A stretch of 14,699 bases of DNA from UBA4615 sp044371545 (GCA_044371545.1 JBILTM010000131.1:1-14699), one strand, 5' to 3'. Counted from the stretch's first letter, positions 1-6,440 are shown. The notes: generated by a model from the letters alone, not told the origin. Made by a program: numbers and translations.

Positions 1-244
1 CGCCCAGCGCAAGGCCCTCGCCGCGCGCACCGCGCGCGCGGACGCCGTGGCGGCCTCCGCCGTGCGGCCCGACCTCGGCCGGTTCGACCCGGTCTCCTGC
101 CAGGCGATGCAGACCGTGGGAGCGCTGCTGCGCGCCGGCGCGCGGCTCGTCGATGTCCAGCGCGGCCACGTGCTGCTGAGCCGCGGCGATGCGCTGTGCG
201 TCGTCGACGCGGCCGGTCGGCTCGACTGCCGCCCGACCCCCTGA
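1..244 (+). CDS. C-terminal part of an unrecognised protein
   Basis: The reading frame is open from the left edge of the window (first full codon at position 2) and stops with TGA at 242-244. About 80 residues are visible, so the true start lies outside. The visible part is rich in Ala, Arg and Val, with a segment that looks like alternating beta strands near the end (LVDVQRGHVLLSRGDALCVV, followed by a short D-A-A-G-R turn). I recognise no domain, signal peptide or membrane segment. Codon use, with G/C in third positions, matches its neighbours and supports real coding. The next gene starts 47 bases downstream behind its own promoter-like sequence, so this gene probably ends a separate transcript. 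Function unknown. Confidence 0.6.
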   Translation, partial: AQRKALAARTARADAVAASAVRPDLGRFDPVSCQAMQTVGALLRAGARLVDVQRGHVLLSRGDALCVVDAAGRLDCRPTP

Positions 245-263
245 GCCGCCGCGCGCGCGGTGC

Positions 264-269
264 TAGACT
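264..269 (+). promoter_or_regulatory. Extended -10 promoter element for the copper genes
   Basis: TAGACT preceded by TGC gives TGCTAGACT, an extended -10 match in a region otherwise almost purely G/C. The predicted transcription start is near 276, about 16 bases before the ATG at 292. No convincing -35 box is seen, which is tolerable for an extended -10 promoter. Confidence 0.5.
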
Positions 270-291
270 GCCCGCGCCCGCCCGGCGAGCC

Positions 292-714
292 ATGCCGGCC
301 GACGCGCCCGACGCACCACCGATGACCCGCCGCGCCACCCCTTCGAGACCGCTCCGCCGGCACGCCACAGCACTGGCGGTGCTGGTCGCGCTGTGCGTGC
401 TGCTGTCGGGCGTGGCGCCCGCGGTGTCGCGAGCGCTCGCGGCGGCGAGCGCACCCGGCCTGCACGACCTGTGCGTCGCCGACGGCCAACGGCCGGTGGC
501 CCCGGTCGGCCACCACGTCGACGACCACGCCGCCTGCGCGATGTGCTCGGTGCACGGCGGCACCCACGCGGCACCCGGCGGCGCGCCGGCCGCGTCCGCC
601 GACCCGGCCTTCCGGCCGGCGCCCGTGGCCCGTGCGCACGCGTCCGCGCCGCCGCGCGGCGCGCGCATCGCCCCGGAGCCGCGCGGCCCGCCCGCGGCGC
701 CCCCGCTCGCCTGA
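292..714 (+). CDS. DUF2946 family protein, copper-associated
   Basis: A 140-residue protein with a basic N-terminus and one hydrophobic segment at about residues 25-48, likely an uncleaved anchor or signal peptide. A Cys/His cluster follows (a Cys near residue 61, then H-H-V-D-D-H-A-A-C-A-M-C-S-V-H at about 76-90). The C-terminus is low-complexity Ala/Pro/Arg. The C-x-x-C motif after a His-rich stretch is the hallmark of DUF2946 proteins, which are often found beside copper uptake or copper chaperone genes; their biochemical role is not established. The cluster suggests metal binding in the periplasm. ATG 292 is chosen because it follows a weak GGCGAG; ATG 322 in the same frame would give 130 residues and is also plausible. 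The PCu(A)C chaperone gene follows after 109 bases with no separate promoter visible. Confidence 0.75.
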   Translation: MPADAPDAPPMTRRATPSRPLRRHATALAVLVALCVLLSGVAPAVSRALAAASAPGLHDLCVADGQRPVAPVGHHVDDHAACAMCSVHGGTHAAPGGAPAASADPAFRPAPVARAHASAPPRGARIAPEPRGPPAAPPLA

Positions 715-777
715 CACGCACGGCCCCGACGCGCCCGGCACCGCCGGCCGCACGCGGTCCGGACCCCGACGATCACG

Positions 778-807
778 CCGCGGGCTCCCCTCGGGACGCG
801 CCCGCGG
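778..807 (+). promoter_or_regulatory. Strong leader hairpin ahead of the copper chaperone gene
   Basis: The arms CCGCGGGC (778-785) and GCCCGCGG (800-807) pair over 8 bp. Inside them TCCC (786-789) pairs with GGGA (793-796) around a CTC loop, with CGC (797-799) left as a bulge, giving 12 base pairs in 30 nt. The structure ends 5 nt before the AGGA ribosome binding site (813-816) of the chaperone gene. It could stabilise a processed transcript or tune translation. It has no U-tract, so it is not a standard terminator. A regulatory role is inferred only. Confidence 0.35.
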
Positions 808-823
808 CGCACAGGACACTCCG

Positions 824-1294
824 ATGAAGCATTCCCTCGCGATCCTCGCCGCCGCGGCCGTGCTGGCCGCCGTGCCCGCGGCATCCGCCCTCGCCCAGGT
901 CGCGGTCGGCGACCCCTGGGTGCGCGCCACCGTCCCGCAGCAGCAGGCCTCGGGCGCGTTCATGACGCTCACCGCCACGCAGCCCTCGCGGCTCGTCGAG
1001 GCGCGCTCGCCGGTCGCCGGCGTCGTCGAGATCCACGAGATGACGATGGACGGCAGCGTGATGAAGATGCGTGCCGTGCCGTCGCTGGAGCTGCCCGCCG
1101 GCAAGCCGGTCGCGCTGAAGCCCGGCGGCTACCACGTGATGCTGATGTCGCTGAACCGCACGCTGAAGGAAGGCGAGGTCGTGCCGATCACGCTGGTCCT
1201 CGAGACCGGCGGCCGGCGCGAGACGCTCGAGGTGAAGGCGCCGGTGCGGCCGCTGAACGCGTCGTCCGGCGGCGGTCACTCGCACAAGCACTGA
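824..1294 (+). CDS. pcuC: Periplasmic copper chaperone PCu(A)C
   Basis: A 156-residue protein of the PCu(A)C (DUF461) family, which binds Cu(I) in the periplasm and delivers it to the CuA or CuB site of cytochrome c oxidase. Residues 1-24 form a signal peptide (K-H, a hydrophobic core, then a cleavage site near A-L-A-Q). The copper ligands are visible: H-E-M near 71-73, the following M residues in S-V-M-K-M, and Y-H-V-M-L-M near 105-110, matching the family pattern H-M-x10-M-x21-H-x-M. The C-terminus G-G-G-H-S-H-K-H adds a His-rich tail that may bind copper. ATG 824 has AGGA seven bases upstream. It lies downstream of the DUF2946 gene in the same direction and is probably cotranscribed with it. 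A small GC hairpin follows the stop. Confidence 0.93.
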   Translation: MKHSLAILAAAAVLAAVPAASALAQVAVGDPWVRATVPQQQASGAFMTLTATQPSRLVEARSPVAGVVEIHEMTMDGSVMKMRAVPSLELPAGKPVALKPGGYHVMLMSLNRTLKEGEVVPITLVLETGGRRETLEVKAPVRPLNASSGGGHSHKH

Positions 1295-1314
1295 CGGCGC
1301 CGACGCCGGCGCCG
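1295..1314. terminator. GC hairpin between convergent genes, possible terminator
   Basis: CGGCGCCG (1295-1302) and CGGCGCCG (1307-1314) form an 8-bp stem around an ACGC loop directly after the pcuC stop codon and 9 bases before the end of the convergent lipoprotein gene. It could serve both directions. No T-tract follows on either strand, so true intrinsic termination is uncertain. Confidence 0.3.
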
Positions 1315-1323
1315 GCGGACCGC

Positions 1324-2160
1324 TCAGGTCGCGGGCACCGGCCCGCGCGCCGGCACCGGCGGCACGGGTGCGCACGCGGTCCCGCGACGCGCGACGATCG
1401 CGGCCCACGGCCGCTTCGGGTCGGGCAGCAGGCGGCCGTCCTCGGCGATCCGCAGCCGCGTGAGCGCGACCACGTCCGACACGTTGCCGCCGATCGCCTG
1501 CGCCTCGCCAGGCTGCACGGCGACGACCAGGTCGCAGTGGTACGCGCCGCGACGCAGCGACGCGAAGGGCAGGACGCCCGCCTGGCGCGCTCCCGCGTCG
1601 ACGGTGGCCTCGCGCGCGTTGCAGACCAGGTCGCCGGCGCGCGGCGCGTGGCGCAGCGGGTCGCGCGTCTCGAACGCGTCGCCCGGGCGCGGCCGCATGA
1701 AGCGCTCGATGTAGTCCCAGTGCAGCACGGTCTGCGGGAACTCGTCGGCGGTGTACCCGGCGCCGCGCGCGAGCCACGAGACGAACGCGGCCGACCACGG
1801 CCGCAGCTCGCCCTGCGTGCCGACGATCGGCGAACGGCTGACGCCGTACCAGTAGACCAGCACGCGCGACAGCATCGGCGCGTGCAGCTCGTGCGTCGGC
1901 GCGGCCGCGTCGGCGAACGCGACGCGCGCGGCGCCGTCCGGCTGCGCGAGCACCTCCGGCGAGCCGAACAGCGTCCACTCCTGGCGCGCGAGGTGGACCA
2001 TGCGCTCGCACGCGCCGGGCACCGGGAAGGCCGGCGGCACGCTCGAGGCGGTCAGCGGCGGCGGGCGATCGGGCGTGCGCGGCGGCGGGGCCGACGCGCA
2101 GCCGGCGAGTGACGCGGCCAGCCCCGCGGCGGCGAGCGCGCGGCGCGGCCTCACGCGCAC
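1324..2160 (-). CDS. DUF2272 lipoprotein, CHAP/NlpC-P60-like fold
   Basis: A 278-residue protein with a lipoprotein signal (lipobox L-A-G-C, Cys21), followed by a Pro-rich linker and a DUF2272 domain from about residue 45 to 260. Motifs seen: P-W-S-A-A-F-V-S-W (121-129), H-W-D-Y-I (147-151), A-P-R-A-G-D-L-V-C (172-180), Y-H-C-D-L-V-V-A-V (207-215) and G-G-N-V-S-D (224-229). These are arranged as in CHAP/NlpC-P60 amidases (nucleophile helix, His strand, Asn/Gly-Asn strand), but the position expected for the catalytic Cys holds Ser123. The protein should sit on an outer or inner membrane leaflet facing the periplasm. The GTG start at 2160 follows a GGACGGG stretch and gives a good lipoprotein signal. 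It lies 73 bases downstream of the small lipoprotein gene on the same strand and may share its transcript. Enzymatic activity is unknown. Confidence 0.8.
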   Translation of the reverse strand: MRVRPRRALAAAGLAASLAGCASAPPPRTPDRPPPLTASSVPPAFPVPGACERMVHLARQEWTLFGSPEVLAQPDGAARVAFADAAAPTHELHAPMLSRVLVYWYGVSRSPIVGTQGELRPWSAAFVSWLARGAGYTADEFPQTVLHWDYIERFMRPRPGDAFETRDPLRHAPRAGDLVCNAREATVDAGARQAGVLPFASLRRGAYHCDLVVAVQPGEAQAIGGNVSDVVALTRLRIAEDGRLLPDPKRPWAAIVARRGTACAPVPPVPARGPVPAT

Positions 2161-2233
2161 CCCGTCCGCGACGGCGCACGCGCGCGGGGCGGCGTCGCCG
2201 GCCTCGATCGGGCCGTGGCGTTGCTCGGAGGCT

Positions 2234-2440
2234 TCAGAACACGTTCCAGACGTTGACCGGGCTCATCGGATCGTACAGGTCGAGCATCCGGCGTTCGAGC
2301 TTCGCGGGCGAGCCGGTGTTCGCCCACTGGAACTCCAGGTTGGCGCAGGCCGGCAGCGCGAGCGCGGCGACGAGGGCCGCCGCGGTGCGCACGAGGCGCG
2401 CGCGGACGGACGGGGCGGCGAGGCGGTGTCTCGGTTTCAT
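2234..2440 (-). CDS. Small lipoprotein, 68 residues
   Basis: A short gene with ATG at 2440 and TGA at 2234-2236. The N-terminus is basic (K-P-R-H-R), followed by a hydrophobic run (A-A-A-L-V-A-A-L-A-L-P-A-C), with Cys32 as a plausible lipidation site. Pro at -2 makes the lipobox imperfect. The 36-residue mature part contains L-E-F-Q-W-A-N-T-G-S-P and ends M-S-P-V-N-V-W-N-V-F. I do not recognise a family. An upstream extension in the same frame is possible, but it would have unusual composition and would run through the likely promoter. No Shine-Dalgarno is seen; the -10 element places transcription start on the ATG, suggesting a leaderless mRNA. The DUF2272 lipoprotein gene follows on the same strand, hinting at a shared envelope role. 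Confidence 0.65.
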   Translation of the reverse strand: MKPRHRLAAPSVRARLVRTAAALVAALALPACANLEFQWANTGSPAKLERRMLDLYDPMSPVNVWNVF

Positions 2441-2446
2441 GCCGGC

Positions 2447-2474
2447 ATTGTCCGACGGCCGCGCCGCGCCGCAA
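2447..2474 (-). promoter_or_regulatory. Promoter of the small lipoprotein gene
   Basis: On the minus strand TTGCGG (2474-2469) and GACAAT (2452-2447) are separated by 16 bases, with only GCCGGC between the -10 and the ATG. By the usual spacing the first transcribed base falls at 2440, the A of the ATG. Confidence 0.5.
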
Positions 2475-2519
2475 AGCCGGCCCGCGGAACGGGCGCTGCG
2501 CCGCGGACGCGCCCGGGCG

Positions 2520-2525
2520 TACCAT
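2520..2525 (+). promoter_or_regulatory. -10 element for the EamA transporter gene
   Basis: TACCAT (4 of 6 to TATAAT plus correct ends) in a GC-rich stretch. Transcription start is predicted near 2532, leaving a 24-base leader that contains the AGGGAG ribosome binding site at 2545-2550. No good -35 is visible. Confidence 0.4.
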
Positions 2526-2555
2526 CGGACGCCCGACGGGAGACAGGGAGCACCC

Positions 2556-3494
2556 TTGAGCAGCACGACCGCGGCCGCGCCGACCGGCGCCGTCGCCAGC
2601 GACGCGGCGCGCCGCGCGGCAACGCTGCGCGGCATGGCCTGGATGGCGCTCGGCGGGCTGCTGCTCGTCTCGATGAACGCGCTGATGAAGCGCATGACCA
2701 CCGAGATGAATCCGCTGCAGGCGCAGTTCCTGCGCTACCTGTTCGGCCTGCTGGTGATGCTGCCGTGGATCCTGCGCGCGGGCCTCGTCGCGTACCGGCC
2801 GAACCGGCTGCCCGGCCAGCTGTGGCGCGGCGTCTTTCACTGCGGCGCGCTGACGCTCTTCTTTCTCGCGCTGCCGCACGTGCCGATGGCCGACATGACG
2901 GCGATGATGTTCACCACGCCGATCTTCGTGCTCGCGGGCGCGGCGCTGGTGCTGGGCGAGAAGGTCACCGCCGCGCGCTGGACCGCGGCCGCGGTGGGCT
3001 TCGTGGGCATCGCGATCGTCGTCTGGCCGCACCTGAACCACGGCGGGCGCGCGGGCGTCTGGAGCCTGGTGATGCTCGCGTCCTCGCCGCTGTTCGCCGC
3101 CTCGTTCCTGATCAACAAGGCGCTGACCAAGCACGACTCGGCCTCGGTGATCGTCACCTGGCAGAACCTGACGGTGACGCTGTTCGCGCTGCCGATGGCG
3201 CTGCCGTTCTGGGTCGCGCCGAGCGCATGGCAGTGGGGCGCGTTCCTCGTCTGCGGCCTGCTCGGCAGCGCCGCGCACCTGTGCATGACGCGCGCGTTCA
3301 CGATGGCCGACATCTCGGCGATGCAGCCGATGCGTTACCTCGACCTGGTGTGGTCGTCGATGATCGGCGCGATCTTCTTCGCCGACCTGCCGACCGCGTG
3401 GACGATCTCGGGCGCGGCGGTGATCATCGCCTCGAACGTCTGGATCGCGCGCCGCGAGGCGCTCGAGCGGCGCGCCGCTCAGCCGAGCCGGTAG
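2556..3494 (+). CDS. EamA/DMT family transporter
   Basis: A 312-residue inner-membrane protein of the drug/metabolite transporter superfamily, with two EamA repeats of five helices each. The first repeat runs from about residue 27 (G-M-A-W-M-A-L-G-G) to 160 and the second from about 168 to 300. Typical features are the P-L-Q-A-Q-F-L-R-Y segment after helix 1, T-T-P-I-F-V-L ahead of G-E-K-V at the end of helix 4, and A-M-Q-P-M-R-Y in the second half. Such proteins export amino acids or metabolites or import small solutes; the substrate cannot be told. The start chosen is TTG at 2556 because AGGGAG lies five bases upstream. ATG 2634 is an in-frame alternative that would remove the Ala/Thr-rich leader. 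The last 16 bases overlap the end of the ABC transporter gene on the other strand. Confidence 0.88.
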   Translation: MSSTTAAAPTGAVASDAARRAATLRGMAWMALGGLLLVSMNALMKRMTTEMNPLQAQFLRYLFGLLVMLPWILRAGLVAYRPNRLPGQLWRGVFHCGALTLFFLALPHVPMADMTAMMFTTPIFVLAGAALVLGEKVTAARWTAAAVGFVGIAIVVWPHLNHGGRAGVWSLVMLASSPLFAASFLINKALTKHDSASVIVTWQNLTVTLFALPMALPFWVAPSAWQWGAFLVCGLLGSAAHLCMTRAFTMADISAMQPMRYLDLVWSSMIGAIFFADLPTAWTISGAAVIIASNVWIARREALERRAAQPSR

Positions 3495-5329
3495 CCGGGC
3501 GCGGGCACGACGCGCCAGCTGCCGTCGCCCGGCAGCTCGAGCACGTCGTGGTGGAAGCGGACGATGCCGGGGCGGTGGCTGACGCTGACCGGCGTCGTTC
3601 GCGTCGCCGCGAGCTCGTTGTAGAGCCGCTCCTCGTTGGCCGCGTCGAGCGCGCTCGTCGCCTCGTCGAGCATCGCGTAGCGCGGCTCGGCGAGCAGCAC
3701 CCGCGCGAACGCGAGCCGCTGCAGCTCGCCGATCGACAGCACCTTCGCCCAGTCCTGCTCGGCGTCGAGCCCGCCGAGCCGCTCCGCGAGCGCGCCGAGG
3801 TTGACCCGCTCGAGCAGCGCGCGAAGCGCCGCGTCGTCGACGCGCCGCGCGCGGTCGGGATAGAGCAGCTGGTCGCGCAGCGTGCCGAGCGCCATGTACG
3901 GGTGCTGCGGCAGGAACACCATCTGCTCGGGCCCGGGCCGCTCGATGCGCCCGGTGCCGGCGGTCCACAGCCCGGCGATCGCGCGCAACAGCGAGCTCTT
4001 GCCGCCGCCGCTGCCGCCCACGACCAGCAGCCCGCGGCCCGGCTCGACCTCGAGACTGAGCTCGATCACCAGCGTGCGCAGCCGGTCTGGCGTGAGCACG
4101 GTCACGCGGTCGAGGGCGAGCCGCTGCGCGGCGACCGTCGCGATCCGCGGCCCCGCGTCGGCGCCGTCGTCGGGAGGGGGCGACGCGGCGGTGCGCTCCA
4201 CGAGCGGCGGGGCCGCGGCCGCGCCGTCCGCGTGCGCGTCGAGCGAGCGCGCGAAGCCGTAGAGACGGTCCACGCCCGCCGACAGCCGCGACAGCCCCTC
4301 GAAGTGGTCGACGACGATCGTCATCGCCGCGAGGATCGCGGTGAACGCGCCGCCCGCCTGCACCGCGTGGCCGACCTCGAGCTCGCCCGACAGCACGCGG
4401 TTCGCGATGATCGCGCTGGGCAGCACGATCGTGAGGAAGCTGAACGCGTACTGGAACAGGTTGAGCCCGAACTGCATCCGCAGCAGCCGGCGCACGTTTC
4501 GGAACACGCGCTCGAAGCCGCGCATCGCGCGATCGGTCTCGTCGCGCTCGCCGTGCGAGAACGCGATCGCCTCGGCATGCTCGCGGATCCTCACCAGCCC
4601 GAAGCGGAAATCGGCTTCGCGCCGCAGCTGCCGGAAGTTCAGCCCCACCATCGGCCGCCCGAACACCGCCGTCGTCATCAGGGTGCCGAACACCGCGTAG
4701 CCGACGAGGAAGTACACCAGCTCGTGCGAGATCGACCACAGCAGCGCGACGAACGCGGCGAGCTGGATCGCGGCGCCGAGCGCGACCATCAGGAAGTACA
4801 GCGACTGCTGCGTGAAGGTTGCGACGTCCTCGGCGATCCGCTGGTCGGGGTTGTCGATGTCGCCGCGCCCGCCGAGCGCGTAGTACGCGCGGTTGCCGAG
4901 CCAGGCGTCGAGGAAGCGGCCGGTCAGCCAGCGTCGCCAGTGCAGGCCGAGCGTGTCGCGTACCCAGTAGTAGGTCGCCCAGATCGGCACCGCGACCGCG
5001 AGCAGCCCGAGCGTGAACCGGATCGCGGCCCAGAACCGGTCGGCGTCGCCCGCGGCGAGCGCCGAGGTCAGCTCGCCGCTCTGGCGGACGAACTGCAGGT
5101 TGAAGGCGGTCTGCCCGAGCAGCAGCAGCGCGAGCAGCGCGATCAGCACGCCCGCGCGCCAGCGCTCCTCGGAGCGCCAGAACGGGCCGGCGATCGCCCA
5201 GAAGCGGCGCAGCCGCGCCAGGTCGAAGCGGGCCGGCTCGATGCGCCCCGCGTCGGCCTCGGCGTCGCGCGCCGGCGCGCCGATGGCGGACAATGCGGCA
5301 CCCGCCTCGCGCCGTCCGGATCCGCCCAT
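3479..5329 (-). CDS. SbmA/ABCD-like ABC transporter, fused permease and ATPase
   Basis: A 616-residue half-transporter. The permease domain (about residues 30-360) belongs to the ABC_membrane_2 type shared with SbmA/BacA, YddA and peroxisomal ABCD proteins: it has D-N-P-D-Q-R-I-A-E-D (159-168) and R-E-H-A-E-A-I-A-F (249-257, the E-x-A-F loop). The ATPase domain has Walker A G-G-S-G-G-G-K-S-S (438-446), Q-loop Gln475, signature L-S-I-G-E-L-Q-R (531-538), Walker B Y-A-M-L-D-E (551-556) and His585. All core residues are intact, so it should dimerise and work. Relatives move peptides, vitamin B12-like compounds or fatty acyl groups; the substrate here is unknown. Start ATG 5329 is preferred because GGAGGA lies 10 bases upstream; an in-frame ATG at 5368 has no ribosome binding site. 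It is divergent from the GH84 gene, and its 3' end overlaps the EamA gene. Confidence 0.9.
   Translation of the reverse strand: MGGSGRREAGAALSAIGAPARDAEADAGRIEPARFDLARLRRFWAIAGPFWRSEERWRAGVLIALLALLLLGQTAFNLQFVRQSGELTSALAAGDADRFWAAIRFTLGLLAVAVPIWATYYWVRDTLGLHWRRWLTGRFLDAWLGNRAYYALGGRGDIDNPDQRIAEDVATFTQQSLYFLMVALGAAIQLAAFVALLWSISHELVYFLVGYAVFGTLMTTAVFGRPMVGLNFRQLRREADFRFGLVRIREHAEAIAFSHGERDETDRAMRGFERVFRNVRRLLRMQFGLNLFQYAFSFLTIVLPSAIIANRVLSGELEVGHAVQAGGAFTAILAAMTIVVDHFEGLSRLSAGVDRLYGFARSLDAHADGAAAAPPLVERTAASPPPDDGADAGPRIATVAAQRLALDRVTVLTPDRLRTLVIELSLEVEPGRGLLVVGGSGGGKSSLLRAIAGLWTAGTGRIERPGPEQMVFLPQHPYMALGTLRDQLLYPDRARRVDDAALRALLERVNLGALAERLGGLDAEQDWAKVLSIGELQRLAFARVLLAEPRYAMLDEATSALDAANEERLYNELAATRTTPVSVSHRPGIVRFHHDVLELPGDGSWRVVPAPGYRLG
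5289..5294 (+). promoter_or_regulatory. -10 element for the GH84 gene, inside the ABC transporter gene
   Basis: GACAAT on the plus strand lies within the first codons of the divergent ABC gene. It predicts a transcript start near 5301 and a 27-base leader before ATG 5328. The same hexamer serves as a candidate -10 at 2452-2447 (minus) and 11046-11051 (plus). No -35 is recognised. Confidence 0.4.
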
Positions 5330-6422
5330 GACGCCGTCGTCCTCCCCGCTCCCCGTCGATCTCGGCATCGTCGAAGGCTACTACGGCCGTCCCTGGAGCT
5401 GGGAGGCGCGCACCCGCGTCGCCGTGCGGCTGGCCGCGCGCGGCTTCGGGTTCTTCCTGTATGCGCCCAAGGCCGCGACCGCGCTGCGCCGCCGCTGGCG
5501 CGAGCCGATGACCGACGACGAGCTCGCGCCGATCGCGGACTTCGCGCGAGCGTGCCGGGCGGCGGGCATGCGCTTCGGGGTCGGCCTGTCGCCGCACGAG
5601 TTCGACGGCGCGCCGGGCTCGGCCGACTGGACGCGGCTCGCCGCGCGCGTCGCGACGCTCGACGCCGCAGTCGGCCTCGACGCGCTCGCGCTGCTGTTCG
5701 ACGACATCCGCGGCGACGACCCGACGCTCGCCGATCGCCAGGCCGCGCTCGTCGCGTTCGTCGCGCAGCGCACGCGCGCCGCGCGCCTCTACGCGTGCCC
5801 GAGCTACTACTCCGACGACCCGGTGCTCGACCGCGTCTTCGGCGTACGCCCGCCCGACTACCTCGCGCGGCTCGGTCGCCTGCTCGACCCCTCTGTCGGG
5901 GTGTTCTGGACCGGCGAGGAGGTCTGCTCGCGCGAGTACGGCGCGGCGCACCTGACGCGCGTCGCCGAGACCCTCGGCCGCCGCCCGGTGCTCTGGGACA
6001 ACTACCCGGTCAACGACGGCCAGCGGATGTCGCAGGCACTGCACCTGCGCGCGGCGACCGGGCGGCCCGCCTCGAACGCGGCGCTGCTCGACGGCCACGC
6101 GGTGAACCCCGCGCTGCAGCCCGAGCTCGGCTGCATCCCGCTGCTGACGCTCGCCGAGCGCTACCGGATCGGCGACGCGGCCTATGCGTACGGCGCCGCG
6201 TTCGCGCGCGCATGCCGCGAGGTGCTCGGCGACGGGCCCCTTGCCGACGCGGTCCGCGGGGACCTGATCCCGCTGCAGGACACCGGCCTCGACCGGCTCG
6301 GCGAGGCGCTGCCCGCGCTGCGCGCGAAGTATGCGGCGTTCGAGCACCCGGCCGCGCGCGAGATCGTCGACTGGCTCGACGGCGGGTACCGGATCACGGA
6401 CGAGATCGTCCGGACCCAGTAG
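5328..6422 (+). CDS. GH84-type beta-N-acetylglucosaminidase (O-GlcNAcase-like)
   Basis: A 364-residue single-domain protein of glycoside hydrolase family 84 (NAGidase domain, TIM barrel). Family signatures: G-I-V-E-G-Y-Y-G-R-P-W-S-W (13-25), F-F-L-Y-A-P-K (42-48), F-D-D-I (124-127) with the paired catalytic Asp125/Asp126 of the substrate-assisted mechanism, and W-D-N-Y-P-V-N-D (223-230), whose Asn contacts the sugar in characterised members. It should remove beta-linked GlcNAc from a protein or glycan. No signal peptide or membrane segment is present, so it acts in the cytoplasm; it also lacks the accessory domains of secreted clostridial or Bacteroides relatives. ATG 5328 puts the fold within 12 residues of the N-terminus; an in-frame ATG at 5283 is less likely because it precedes the -10 element. 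The ribosome binding site is weak. The physiological substrate is unknown. Confidence 0.88.
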   Translation: MTPSSSPLPVDLGIVEGYYGRPWSWEARTRVAVRLAARGFGFFLYAPKAATALRRRWREPMTDDELAPIADFARACRAAGMRFGVGLSPHEFDGAPGSADWTRLAARVATLDAAVGLDALALLFDDIRGDDPTLADRQAALVAFVAQRTRAARLYACPSYYSDDPVLDRVFGVRPPDYLARLGRLLDPSVGVFWTGEEVCSREYGAAHLTRVAETLGRRPVLWDNYPVNDGQRMSQALHLRAATGRPASNAALLDGHAVNPALQPELGCIPLLTLAERYRIGDAAYAYGAAFARACREVLGDGPLADAVRGDLIPLQDTGLDRLGEALPALRAKYAAFEHPAAREIVDWLDGGYRITDEIVRTQ

Positions 6423-6440
6423 GGCGTCGCGCGGGGCCGG

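Noticed and set aside
773..2179. Minus-strand frame overlapping pcuC and the DUF2272 gene
   Set aside because: Arg-rich shadow of two well-supported genes, without motif or ribosome binding site.
5330..5368. Longer ABC transporter with start ATG at 5368
   Set aside because: No ribosome binding site upstream, and the added 13 residues are not part of the fold. ATG 5329 has GGAGGA at usable spacing. It cannot be fully excluded.
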